In this document: piece by piece, positions 34,104-43,035 of the stretch
Numbering within the stretch: position 1 is the first letter of the stretch
Layout of the letters: each line of letters starts with the position of its first letter
Origin: Butyrivibrio sp. MC2013
Lineage (GTDB): Bacteria; Bacillota; Clostridia; Lachnospirales; Lachnospiraceae
Direction: 5' to 3'
Assembly (NCBI RefSeq): GCF_000424585.1
Contig: NZ_AUKE01000005.1
Location: 1 to 64,000, forward strand
DNA: 64,000 bases
The notes under the pieces: generated by a model
Told to the model about the DNA's origin: nothing
Database searches by the model: none
What the model saw: the letters and a program-made list of their open reading frames with translations, nothing else
Program-made: the position numbers and the translations under genes

Positions 34104-37100
34104 TTATATTCCTCTGAAGGCAAATTCGAAGGTCATGTCACGCCCCTTCGGGAGGAGAAATTCATCATGTACCCTGCTGCCCCAGCTGTCATCTCCGCCT
34201 ACTCCCATCTGGGCGGCAGCGCAGCGGATCCATGTATGATGGATAGGCGGCAGTTCATAGGGATGGCCTGCAGCATCGATCTCTTCAGGTGACCAGGGCA
34301 GCGCTGACACGTTCATGGCATCTCCTGCCAGCATGAGGCCCCGTCCCCTCTTATCTGTCACTCTGGCCCAGCGTACTCCCATCTTGTTGCCGCTTTCCTG
34401 AGGGACCAGATATGGCGCAAAGGCGTCCCTGACCTTCTGGCTGTATATACCAAGTCTTGCCCCCTGCATCCTGTCTGCGTAGCATTCATCGGGTCCCAGA
34501 CCATACCAGGAGATATTATCATAATCCGCAGGCATCCTGAGTATCATGCCATACTCAGGCATATCAGGCAGGGCTTTGTTTGCTTTCATACTCTCCCTTA
34601 CTCTGATAGTGCCATCTGCATATACCGTATAGGTTACTTCCACTCTTCCCTCAGGGGATGATGGCAATACGTATGCATATGTCACCTCCACCTTGTGATC
34701 ATCTTCCCTGATCTTGGGGAAATATCCTTTTGGCTGATCATATGCCGCGTAGCTTCCTGCCAGCTTCCACTGTCCATATCTCTGGGGCATCCTGTTACCT
34801 GTATCATTCTGAACAGCAGGCCTCCAGAAATTGACACCCGGCATTTTGTCAAATAGCTCTACTCCTGCATATCTGTAGGAACTAAGGCCTCCGTACTGAT
34901 GATTAAAGAGCACCTCAAAGTCCCTTCCCCTGACGCCCAGGTTAAAGGCGCCTTTTACGATCTCCATAGGTGCCAGGGTGAGATTATCATCATCTGCTCC
35001 GCAGCTGTATATCAGTTCGTTGCCGGCGTATGAATGCTGCAGGTCAGGGCTGTAGCGTCCGCTCATATCAAGAGCCCTTCCTATAGCATCTCTCCTGTCA
35101 GCTGCGGGATAGAGTGAAAACGCTGCCTGGCCAAAGGATACCTCGTGACCCCTCTTTGCCCAGCTTGTATCCTCTTTTAACCTGAAGGATACTGTGACAG
35201 TATATTCTCCCATATTGTAGACAGATATATCCTCAGGGAGCCTTAGAGGGAGGCTGAACTTTTTTTCTTCAAAGGGCGCAATGTCTGTATCCATATTTAC
35301 TTTTTCTATTTCTCTTCCTTCCTTTTCCAGGATGACTATGCAGTCGTACTCTCCTGTGGAAGTAAAGAGATTCCTGTTTCTGACAAGGGCTGTCAGGGCA
35401 GCCTTATCATTCTTGTCACAATTAATTTCTATTTCTATATTTCTATAATTGTATTTAACAGCCTGCATCTTGGGAGAGGACTTCCTGTCTGCACTAAAGG
35501 CAATCCCGTTTCCTGAGAAATCATAGTCGCAGGGCCTGTCTCCAAAGTCTCCGCCGTAGCCCTCGTACTCCCTGCCATACCTGTCTTTGACAGTAATAGC
35601 CTGGTCGATATAATCCCAGATAAAACCGCCCTGGTAGAGCTCATCCCTGTATGCCAGCTGTGTATACTTGTCCATAGCACCACAGGAATTGCCCATGGCA
35701 TGGGTATATTCGCAACAGATATAGGGCTTGTCCCTGTGCCTCGTCAGATATTTCTCTATCTCATCTGCGTGGGTATACATCCTGCTCTCTATATCACTGG
35801 TATCATTATATCTCCTGTCAGAGCTGATACCTTCATAGTGTACAGGCCTTGCAGGATCCAGCTCTTTAAAGCGCCTGCTCATCTCATAAGGAATTAGGCC
35901 GCCTGATGACTCATTGCCTATGGACCATATCAGGATAGATGGATGATTCTTGTCCCTGTGATAGCAGGAATCTACCCTGTCCAGCATCAGTGCCTTCCAG
36001 TCCTGCCTGTCTCCGGGCACTTTAAAGGGGTCGCCTATTCCATTCTTTGCTGCCATATCCATGGCGCCGTGGCTCTCCATATTATTCTCTGCGATGAGAT
36101 AGAGACCGTAGCGGTCGCAGAGGTCATAGAGGTAGGAGATGTCAGGATAGTGACTGGTCCTGATAGCATTGATATTATTGCGCTTCATGTTGATGATATC
36201 CTGCTCCACCTCATCAGCGCTGATAGCCCTGCCTCTGAGAGCGCTAAAATCGTGCCTGTTGGCTCCTTTGAACACGATCCTCTTACAATTTAGCTGCATG
36301 ATACCGTCTTTGATCTCAAAGCTCCTGATGCCCACATTTATCCTGCTGCACTCCAGGATCGCGGCGTCCATATCTTCGATATCTATGAATAAGTCATAGA
36401 GCTCAGGCTTCTCAGCACTCCAAAGGGCAGGATCTGACAGCTCCAAAACGCTGCTTACTTCCTGCTCATCTCCTATTATCTCTTCTATATCCATGACCTG
36501 ACTGGCTGCAAGCTCTCCGTGATATTTCAGGCTGTATTTTATCCTGCAGGGGATAGCTGCCTGGAGGGAGCTGAGTATGCTGACCCTGGCACTGCCCCGG
36601 GCAGAGTCATAGGCAGTCCTCACAGTAATATCCCTTAGATGGACCTTGGGACAGGCATAAAGATACACCGACCTGTATAGCCCTGAGAAGCGAAAGAAGT
36701 CCTGGTCCTCAGTCCAGCTGCCGCTGCAGAATCTGATGACCCTGACAGAGAGCTTATTTTCACCTTCCAGAAGGTATGGTGTGAGCTCAAATTCCGCAGG
36801 ATCAAAGCTGTTCTCGCTATATCCCACATATGAACCGTTGAGCCATACTATGACGCAGCTCTCAGCTCCCTGGAAGGATATGAACACTCTCTTGTCCTTC
36901 ATATTTTCAGGAAGGTTAAAATATTTTACATAACTTGCCACAGGATTAAATAGCTGCGGTATGGCTCCCGGCTCCACATTCTCATGACCGTCCCATGGAT
37001 ACTGAATATTCACATACTGCGGATTCCCATAGCCCTCCATCTGGATGTGAGAAGGTACCCTGATGCTGTCCCAGCCGTGGCAGTCATGATCCAGCCTCCA

Positions 37101-37295
37101 AAAGCCTTCAACTGCTTCCCCTATACTCCTTGCATAAGAGAATTTCCATACCCCGTCCAGGCTGTATCTGTAGCTGCTAACACCCAGAGCCATTTCCTGT
37201 CTGTTTGCAAAGCATACATGGTCAGAATGGGCCTTTTGCCTGTTCTCCTCGTAGAAGCTGCAATCTGACAGCTTTGCGTAGTCAAAATTATCCAT
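34104..37295 (-). CDS. lacZ: Beta-galactosidase, glycoside hydrolase family 2
   Basis: 1063 residues, the normal length of a LacZ-type enzyme, cytoplasmic. Domain order is sugar-binding (VPSHIQMEGYGNPQYVNIQYPW), immunoglobulin-like, TIM barrel, second Ig-like and the C-terminal beta-sandwich (GPDECYADRMQGARLGIYS). Catalytic residues are visible: the acid/base Glu in LIWSIGNESSGG and the nucleophile Glu in YICCEYTHAMGNS. It hydrolyses terminal beta-galactosides such as lactose or plant/mucin galactans. It is transcribed alone, 17 bases after the large palindrome on one side and 73 bases from the exporter genes on the other. No regulator is adjacent. Confidence 0.95.
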   Translation of the reverse strand: MDNFDYAKLSDCSFYEENRQKAHSDHVCFANRQEMALGVSSYRYSLDGVWKFSYARSIGEAVEGFWRLDHDCHGWDSIRVPSHIQMEGYGNPQYVNIQYPWDGHENVEPGAIPQLFNPVASYVKYFNLPENMKDKRVFISFQGAESCVIVWLNGSYVGYSENSFDPAEFELTPYLLEGENKLSVRVIRFCSGSWTEDQDFFRFSGLYRSVYLYACPKVHLRDITVRTAYDSARGSARVSILSSLQAAIPCRIKYSLKYHGELAASQVMDIEEIIGDEQEVSSVLELSDPALWSAEKPELYDLFIDIEDMDAAILECSRINVGIRSFEIKDGIMQLNCKRIVFKGANRHDFSALRGRAISADEVEQDIINMKRNNINAIRTSHYPDISYLYDLCDRYGLYLIAENNMESHGAMDMAAKNGIGDPFKVPGDRQDWKALMLDRVDSCYHRDKNHPSILIWSIGNESSGGLIPYEMSRRFKELDPARPVHYEGISSDRRYNDTSDIESRMYTHADEIEKYLTRHRDKPYICCEYTHAMGNSCGAMDKYTQLAYRDELYQGGFIWDYIDQAITVKDRYGREYEGYGGDFGDRPCDYDFSGNGIAFSADRKSSPKMQAVKYNYRNIEIEINCDKNDKAALTALVRNRNLFTSTGEYDCIVILEKEGREIEKVNMDTDIAPFEEKKFSLPLRLPEDISVYNMGEYTVTVSFRLKEDTSWAKRGHEVSFGQAAFSLYPAADRRDAIGRALDMSGRYSPDLQHSYAGNELIYSCGADDDNLTLAPMEIVKGAFNLGVRGRDFEVLFNHQYGGLSSYRYAGVELFDKMPGVNFWRPAVQNDTGNRMPQRYGQWKLAGSYAAYDQPKGYFPKIREDDHKVEVTYAYVLPSSPEGRVEVTYTVYADGTIRVRESMKANKALPDMPEYGMILRMPADYDNISWYGLGPDECYADRMQGARLGIYSQKVRDAFAPYLVPQESGNKMGVRWARVTDKRGRGLMLAGDAMNVSALPWSPEEIDAAGHPYELPPIHHTWIRCAAAQMGVGGDDSWGSRVHDEFLLPKGRDMTFEFAFRGI

Positions 37296-37368
37296 TTTTG
37301 TTTTCCCCCTAAATTTGTAACCCTTATTAGTAACCCTTTTCTATTAGCAATATGATGATGCAGCCTGA

Positions 37369-38577
37369 TCACTCTGTACGCAGCGCCTCGATGGGATCCA
37401 GCCTTGCCGCTCTCCTGGCAGGATAGATACCAAAGAAGAGTCCGATGGACGTGGAGATGACTACCACCACCGCCACCAGTAGCGGATTGACTACAAATTC
37501 AAAATCAATAAGTGTGCATATGGTATAAGACAGGGTCAGCCCCAGGATAATGCCTATGATTCCCCCTGTAAATGTGAGTATGGAAGCCTCTGCCAAAAAC
37601 TGTGTGAGTATGGAGGATGTCCTGGCACCCAAAGATTTCCTGATGCCTATCTCCCTGGTCCTCTCGGTAACTGACACAGTCATGATATTCATGACACCGA
37701 TGCCTCCCACCAGAAGCGATATTGCAGCGATGATAGCTACTACCGCCGTGATGATGCTCAGTATAGTATCAGTAGTCTGATCAAAGCCGTAGCCCGATGA
37801 TACCTTTACAGCATTCTCCCCCCTAAGTCCCGTAACATTCTCAACTACCGCACGGGTCTGGGCCAGCACCTTGTCTTTGTCCTCGCTGTCCAGATAAATA
37901 GAGAAGCTGTCTACAAATTCATCCAGGCTAAAGCCGTAGGCATCCGCCATAGTAGTATAGGGTATGGATGCCATGAGAGTAGGTTCATCCCCGTAACTGG
38001 CATAGGCAGTATCCATGGAATTGTCCTTGCGTATGCCTATTACAGTAAGCTCTGTCTCTTCACCGTATGAATCCAGGGTCACGGTCCTTCCCACTGCATC
38101 CTCATAACCGAATATGATATTGGCTGCTGACTGGCTCAGCACTATCACGCCTTTGCCATCATCCACATCTGCCTTAGTCAGAAATCTGCCGTGCTCCATA
38201 GTCACAGAGCCGGATAGCTCAGGAGCAGGCGTAGAGCCTGTAACGAAGGCGTCATACTCTTTTTGCCCCGCCACAAAATAGCCGCCAAACTGTAGTTCCG
38301 GCGATATGCCCATAATGTCACTGATATTTGACTCTATAATGTCCAGTTCTTCCTTACTAAAGGTCTTTTCGGTCTTTGTGGTATCCAGGGAGACCGAGAT
38401 TGTAGTAGCTCCAATGGAATCCATCTCGCCATTGACCGTAGCCTTCATACCATCACCTATGATCAGGACAGTCAGCACAGCTGATATACCGATTATGATA
38501 CCCAGCATGGTCAGAAAGGATCGTCCCTTATTATTACGTATGCTGGATATAGCACTTTTTATATATTCAATATACAT
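37369..38577 (-). CDS. MacB-like ABC transporter permease (second)
   Basis: 402 residues of the MacB/YknZ permease type: a first helix at the N-terminus (GRSFLTMLGIIIGISAVLTVLIIG), a large extracytoplasmic domain, three C-terminal helices with VGGIGVMNIMTVSVTERTREIGIRKSLGA, and the end GIYPARRAARLDPIEALRTE. It has no fused ATPase; the ATPase is the separate gene at 41613. It closely resembles the permease at 38657-39865, so the exporter may be a heterodimer or two exporters may share one ATPase. These systems export peptides, antibiotics or toxic compounds. Last gene of the operon. Confidence 0.93.
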   Translation of the reverse strand: MYIEYIKSAISSIRNNKGRSFLTMLGIIIGISAVLTVLIIGDGMKATVNGEMDSIGATTISVSLDTTKTEKTFSKEELDIIESNISDIMGISPELQFGGYFVAGQKEYDAFVTGSTPAPELSGSVTMEHGRFLTKADVDDGKGVIVLSQSAANIIFGYEDAVGRTVTLDSYGEETELTVIGIRKDNSMDTAYASYGDEPTLMASIPYTTMADAYGFSLDEFVDSFSIYLDSEDKDKVLAQTRAVVENVTGLRGENAVKVSSGYGFDQTTDTILSIITAVVAIIAAISLLVGGIGVMNIMTVSVTERTREIGIRKSLGARTSSILTQFLAEASILTFTGGIIGIILGLTLSYTICTLIDFEFVVNPLLVAVVVVISTSIGLFFGIYPARRAARLDPIEALRTE

Positions 38578-38656
38578 TGATATGCTCCGTTATTGCTATT
38601 TGCTCACCAGTAATGCATCATCTTCTACCTTGTATCCTGACTATATATACCCCGCC

Positions 38657-39865
38657 CTATAGTCTTAGCGCATCTATCGGCTTCATCCTGGCAGCCTTTC
38701 TGGCTGGATACAGTCCAAAGAAGAGTCCTATGAGTATGGAGAAAAGGGCTGCTCCAACTACCGATACGGGAGTGATGATCACATCAAAGCCTATGGCGCT
38801 GCAGATAAAAAATGCCATGACTATTCCCAGGATAATTCCCACTATGCCTCCCAGCAAGGTCAGTATAGCCGCCTCTGCAAGGAACTGCGCCATGATGGCT
38901 CCTGTCCTTGCACCAATTGACTTTCTGATACCTATTTCCCTGGTCCTTTCTGCAACAGATACCAGCATGATGTTCATTACGCCTATGCCCCCTACCACCA
39001 GTGATATCACAGATACCAGGAGCAAAAAGTCTGTGGCATAGCCCAGTATACTATCCAGCTGCTCGGATATATCCGCCATACTGTATGCGGTGATGGCATT
39101 GGTGCCCCTAAGCCCGTGGGCATTCAGAAGGAGATTCTTGGCCTCTTCCACCCTGTCAGAGAGAATAGACTGGTCTGCAAAAAGAAGGAGCGTCCCCATG
39201 TTATCCACATTGTAATCAAAGTCTGCGCCAAGAGCTGTGTAGGGAATCTCAATATTGGCATAATAGTCCTGGCCTTCCATGAGAAAAGAGTACATCTCAT
39301 TCATATTTTCCCTGATGCCTACTACCTTATAGCTAGCAGTCTTGCCCCATACTGTTATATCCAGCTCCATGCCAATGGCATTTTCTGTACCAAAGATCTT
39401 TTTGGCATCATCCTGGAGCATGACACATACCCTCTGGGCACTGTCCACCTGCTGCCTGGTAAAATACTGTCCCATTTTGATACCGTTACTCATGGCATTC
39501 TCATATATCTGTGAGACGCCTACAACATTAGCGTTGTACGTATCTCTTTTGGCAGATACCTTGCCATAGGCACTTATACCGGGAGATATACCATCTATAT
39601 CAGGCAGAGCAGCCTCCAGCATCTCAATATCGTCACGTGAAAGCGTCTGGGAGGACTTGCTGCCGTCCACATATATCTGACCATAATTACCTGCTATATC
39701 ATTGAGCTGACTGGTCACAAAAGAAGACATGCCATTTCCCAGGGCCACTACAGCTATAACAGCCGCAATACCTATAACGATACCCAGCATGGTCATAAGA
39801 GTCCTGTAGCCATTACCGATTATATGTTTAATTGCATTTTTAATATATTCGCCGAATTGTCCCAT
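38657..39865 (-). CDS. MacB-like ABC transporter permease (first)
   Basis: 402 residues, paralog of the downstream permease at 37369, with the same topology: helix 1 (MTMLGIVIGIAAVIAVVALGNG), an extracytoplasmic MacB-type periplasmic-core domain, then VGGIGVMNIMLVSVAERTREIGIRKSIGARTGAIM and GLYPARKAARMKPIDALRL. It follows the adaptor gene by 27 bases and precedes its paralog by 79 bases, all on one strand. Pairs of nearly equal permeases with one ATPase and one adaptor point to a heteromeric export complex. The cargo cannot be deduced. Confidence 0.93.
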   Translation of the reverse strand: MGQFGEYIKNAIKHIIGNGYRTLMTMLGIVIGIAAVIAVVALGNGMSSFVTSQLNDIAGNYGQIYVDGSKSSQTLSRDDIEMLEAALPDIDGISPGISAYGKVSAKRDTYNANVVGVSQIYENAMSNGIKMGQYFTRQQVDSAQRVCVMLQDDAKKIFGTENAIGMELDITVWGKTASYKVVGIRENMNEMYSFLMEGQDYYANIEIPYTALGADFDYNVDNMGTLLLFADQSILSDRVEEAKNLLLNAHGLRGTNAITAYSMADISEQLDSILGYATDFLLLVSVISLVVGGIGVMNIMLVSVAERTREIGIRKSIGARTGAIMAQFLAEAAILTLLGGIVGIILGIVMAFFICSAIGFDVIITPVSVVGAALFSILIGLFFGLYPARKAARMKPIDALRL

Positions 39866-39892
39866 AGTATCCTGACTTGTATCATATGGTAT

Positions 39893-41548
39893 TTATTGAT
39901 TCATATCCTCACTGCTTGTTTCTTCCTTTATCTGTACTGCAGTACCCTCTGCAAGCTCATCATAGTTACCTGTGATGATCTCATCCCCTACTTCCAGTCC
40001 GTCTATGATCTGAGCCTGGGTACTGGATGCTATTCCTATTGTCACATTTTTTCTCTTTACAAGACCGTTATCCACTATGAGTACATAATCGCCCTCGGAA
40101 TCTGTCTGTACATATTCATAGGGCAGTACAAGTGTATTATCAGCCTTCTGGGCATGTATCTTATTACTTGCTTCGATCCCCAGGATGATATCAGAGTCAG
40201 GGTTGGAGATGGTGATAGTGGTATCTACTACAGCCACGCCGTTGGTATTCTTGGTAGCTGTGCCGGAGATCTTGGATATGCTTCCACTATATTCCTTGCC
40301 TCCGATAGTGATATCTACCTGCTGCCCAAGCGCTATCTTGGGGAGGTCACTTTTGGATATCTGCACGGATACTTCCACATTGTCTGTACTCTCCAGGGTA
40401 ATAGTCCTTCCGCCTGCAGTCACAGTACCGCCTTCCACTATATCCACTCCTGTCACTACAGCATTGAAATCTGCCTTAACACCTTCCATTGCCTTCTCAA
40501 GCTTTGCTATTGTATCTTCCTGATTCAAAGTGGTGGATTCCATCTGAGCCTTGGTGGAAGCTGCATTGTCAGGATTGACATAAGTGCTTCCCTGAGCTGA
40601 CTTGGCAGATGTCAGGTGCGCTTTTTCGTCACTTAGATCTTCGATCTGTCTATCCCATGCTATGATCTCAGGGTCATTGGTCTTGGCATAAGCCACATCT
40701 ATTTTGGCTTCCTGAGTCTGGAGATAAAGCTCCTCTCCGTCATCGTCCTTTCTATCGGTGGCACGATAGCCTTCTGCGCTGTCACTGACGCCGTTTTCGT
40801 TATAATCCATCAGGACCTTGTCCAGATCGTTTAAGGTCTGCTGGATCCTGTTTTGCTTTTCCTCTTTGAGATGCTGTATATTCTCTATCTCCACATCTAT
40901 GGCATCCAGCCTGTCCTGTATCTGGGCTGCTGTCATACCCTGTCCATATCTGAGCTCCTCTGTTACTGTGGGGCTCTTGTCATAGATAGCCTTGTAACCA
41001 CTCTCAGCCTGCTTGATAGCCAGCTCTGCAGTCTGCTTGCTCAGGTTCAGCGCGTCAGTGTCATAGCTGTAGAGGATCTCCCCCGCTGCTATCTTATCTC
41101 CCACTTTGACATTCACCTCTGCTATGGGAGCAGTCACATCAGAAAAATAGCTCTTTGACTCGGCACTTCGTACTGTACCTGACACCGACAGGATATTCTC
41201 AATTGATCCCAAAGCTGCCGCCTGGGTCTCCACTTCTATGATCTGCTGCTTTGGTCCCCTTATCCCGGACCATACCATATAGCCCCCGACCAGCACAGCC
41301 AGTCCCAGCACTATATATCTTTTCTTGAACTTCTTTTTGGGCTTTGGTGCTATCTCATCCGCCTCATAATCTTCATAAACAGGTGCAGTGTTCTCATTAT
41401 TTGTCACCTGTGCTGATTGTGTATCAGCTTTTTGGGTATTGATAGTCTGATCCTTAGTTGTTTCTTTTTCTTTATTTGCGCTCTGGTTTATGCTAGCTTC
41501 TTTTTCATTATTGCTGCTCTTGTTTACGATTGTGTCTTTCCCTTCCAT
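39893..41548 (-). CDS. MacA/HlyD-like adaptor protein of the exporter
   Basis: 551 residues. A cytoplasmic N-terminal stretch of ~75 residues is low-complexity and rich in Asn, Lys, Glu and Thr; then a membrane helix (KRYIVLGLAVLVGGYMVWSG), a barrel-sandwich hybrid (IENILSVSGTVRSAE, VKVGDKIAAGEILYSYD), a long coiled-coil hairpin of ~150 residues containing IQDRLDAIDVEIENIQHLKEEKQ, and beta-barrel and membrane-proximal domains (VDITIGGKEYSGSISKISGT, VGDEIITGNYDELAEGT). This is the periplasmic adaptor type, here in a Gram-positive setting, linking the permeases to the cell surface. It lies between the ATPase gene (64 bases upstream) and the two permeases. Confidence 0.92.
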   Translation of the reverse strand: MEGKDTIVNKSSNNEKEASINQSANKEKETTKDQTINTQKADTQSAQVTNNENTAPVYEDYEADEIAPKPKKKFKKRYIVLGLAVLVGGYMVWSGIRGPKQQIIEVETQAAALGSIENILSVSGTVRSAESKSYFSDVTAPIAEVNVKVGDKIAAGEILYSYDTDALNLSKQTAELAIKQAESGYKAIYDKSPTVTEELRYGQGMTAAQIQDRLDAIDVEIENIQHLKEEKQNRIQQTLNDLDKVLMDYNENGVSDSAEGYRATDRKDDDGEELYLQTQEAKIDVAYAKTNDPEIIAWDRQIEDLSDEKAHLTSAKSAQGSTYVNPDNAASTKAQMESTTLNQEDTIAKLEKAMEGVKADFNAVVTGVDIVEGGTVTAGGRTITLESTDNVEVSVQISKSDLPKIALGQQVDITIGGKEYSGSISKISGTATKNTNGVAVVDTTITISNPDSDIILGIEASNKIHAQKADNTLVLPYEYVQTDSEGDYVLIVDNGLVKRKNVTIGIASSTQAQIIDGLEVGDEIITGNYDELAEGTAVQIKEETSSEDMNQ

Positions 41549-41612
41549 ATAGTCCTCCGCTTATGTCGTGATCATGCTCAGTTCATTAGAATAGTCATAT
41601 GTATCTGATTTT

Positions 41613-42317
41613 CTAGCTGCTCTGCTGATAATCCGGGTTCATGATATCGCTTACGATGCGCCCGTCTGATATGGTGATGATTCTCCTCGCCTGTCTGGCA
41701 ATACCGGGATCGTGGGTGATGATAATGACTGTGCGCCCCTCCCGGTAGAGCCTCTTGATAATGTTTATGATCTCCTTGCTGGATCCTGAATCCAGGTTAC
41801 CCGTGGGCTCGTCTGCCAGTAGTATAGGCGGTGCCTGAGCTATAGCTCTTGCTATAGCCACTCTCTGCTGCTGACCACCGGACATCTCGCTGGGCTTGTG
41901 GTCCATACGATTAGCCAGTCCCACACTGGCAAGGGCTTTTTTTGAGAGCTTGTCCCTTTCTTTTTTGCCCACTCCCCTGTATATCAGCGGCAGCTCCACA
42001 TTTTCCAGAGCTGTAAGAGACGGTATCAGATTAAAGCCCTGAAAGATAAAGCCAATCTCTCTATTTCGCACATCCGACTGCTCATCGTCAGTCATATGAG
42101 ACACATCCTGCCCATGCAGGAAATATTTACCACTTGTAGGGGTATCAAGACATCCAAGCATATTCATAAGTGTAGACTTGCCCGAGCCTGACTGGCCGAT
42201 GATGGCTACAAACTCGCCCTCGCCGATGATCAGACTCACATGATCCAGAGCCCTGACCTCATTTTCCCCCGGGTTATACACCTTGCATACATCCCTTATT
42301 TCTACCAGTTTCTTCAT
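41613..42317 (-). CDS. MacB/LolD-type ABC transporter ATPase
   Basis: 234-residue stand-alone ATPase: Walker A GQSGSGKST, Q-loop FQGFNLIPSLTALENV, signature MSGGQQQRVAIARA, Walker B ILLADEPTG and switch His in IIITHDPGIA. The sequence is of the LolD/YknY class that drives MacB-like permeases. It is the first gene of a four-gene exporter operon (ATPase, adaptor, two permeases). The start is ATG AAG AAA. The upstream region to about 42640 has no clear promoter; AT-rich stretches are present. Confidence 0.95.
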   Translation of the reverse strand: MKKLVEIRDVCKVYNPGENEVRALDHVSLIIGEGEFVAIIGQSGSGKSTLMNMLGCLDTPTSGKYFLHGQDVSHMTDDEQSDVRNREIGFIFQGFNLIPSLTALENVELPLIYRGVGKKERDKLSKKALASVGLANRMDHKPSEMSGGQQQRVAIARAIAQAPPILLADEPTGNLDSGSSKEIINIIKRLYREGRTVIIITHDPGIARQARRIITISDGRIVSDIMNPDYQQSS

Positions 42318-42634
42318 TACAGATGAATTCTCCCTTTATCATGCCTGTGACTGTAGCTGTAGATATACTTAGAAGATTACTTATCTTAATATTATTACTA
42401 TGAGAAATATATCAAATTAACAACCAAAATATCATTTTTAGTGCATAAACGCATAGCTGTGATCAAGCAGTAACATCTATATAATGCATAACTGCGCCAC
42501 TGCATCTAAACAGTTACATTTTATTACTTTTCCACTGTGAAGTAAAATTAAAAGAAAGTAAAAAACATGTAAAAAATCCAGCACCAGAGCCATTTTGCGG
42601 CGGGGGCGGCACTCCATGATCGCATTCACTCATA
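42318..42634. other. Non-coding gap upstream of the exporter operon
   Basis: About 320 bases without an ORF, AT-rich apart from a short GC-rich patch at 42597-42610. I see no repeats, hairpins with T-runs or a good -35/-10 pair; the exporter promoter should be here on the minus strand. Confidence 0.5.
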
Positions 42635-42675
42635 AAAGAAGCTATTGCATCATCAGCAGGTGCAACAGCTTCTTT
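42635..42675 (-). terminator. Intrinsic terminator after the chemotaxis-receptor remnant
   Basis: AAAGAAGCTATTGCA and TGCAACAGCTTCTTT pair with one mismatch around an 11-base loop; on the minus strand the second arm runs into TTTTATG. It ends transcription from the MCP remnant. Confidence 0.7.
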
Positions 42676-42760
42676 ATATACATATGCATTATAATAATAT
42701 ACTTTTAATAAATATACTGCAATAACAGAGAATTAGAGGTCATAATCCTGTTCCAAGAGC

Positions 42761-42898
42761 TCATTTACTCCTACTGATATCCAGGATCTCATCAAGGATA
42801 TTTTGGGTAGTAGCCATATCCTCTTCGCAGGCACGGCTTATCTCTATGCTGGACTGGGCAGAAGCTGCCACTTCATCCATATTTGTGCGTTCCGCCGT
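42761..42898 (-). pseudogene. C-terminal remnant of a methyl-accepting chemotaxis protein
   Basis: A minus-strand frame reads TAERTNMDEVAASAQSSIEI, then SRACEEDMATTQNILDEILDISRSK and stops at TGA. The MDEVAASAQS segment is the conserved end of MCP signalling domains. A TAG stops the frame just upstream, and no membrane or HAMP part is found, so only the last ~45 codons survive. It is followed by its own terminator. Confidence 0.7.
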
Positions 42899-42927
42899 CT
42901 ACGTTTCAGATCAGGTCAAAACAAAAA

Positions 42928-42971
42928 ACTGATAGACAGCGGCTTATAAGATCAAGCCACTGCCTATCAGT
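42928..42971 (-). terminator. Intrinsic terminator of the RCK-RyR gene
   Basis: Minus strand: ACTGATAGGCAGTGGCTT, 8-base loop, AAGCCGCTGTCTATCAGT with few mismatches, followed by TTTTTTGTTTT. It is 65 bases past the stop of the gene at 43036. Confidence 0.88.
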
Positions 42972-43035
42972 CTGTGCATGTAGCCTCAAATGCATTCTCG
43001 GTCACAAGGTTCTCATGACTCTTTCGTGACTCCCG

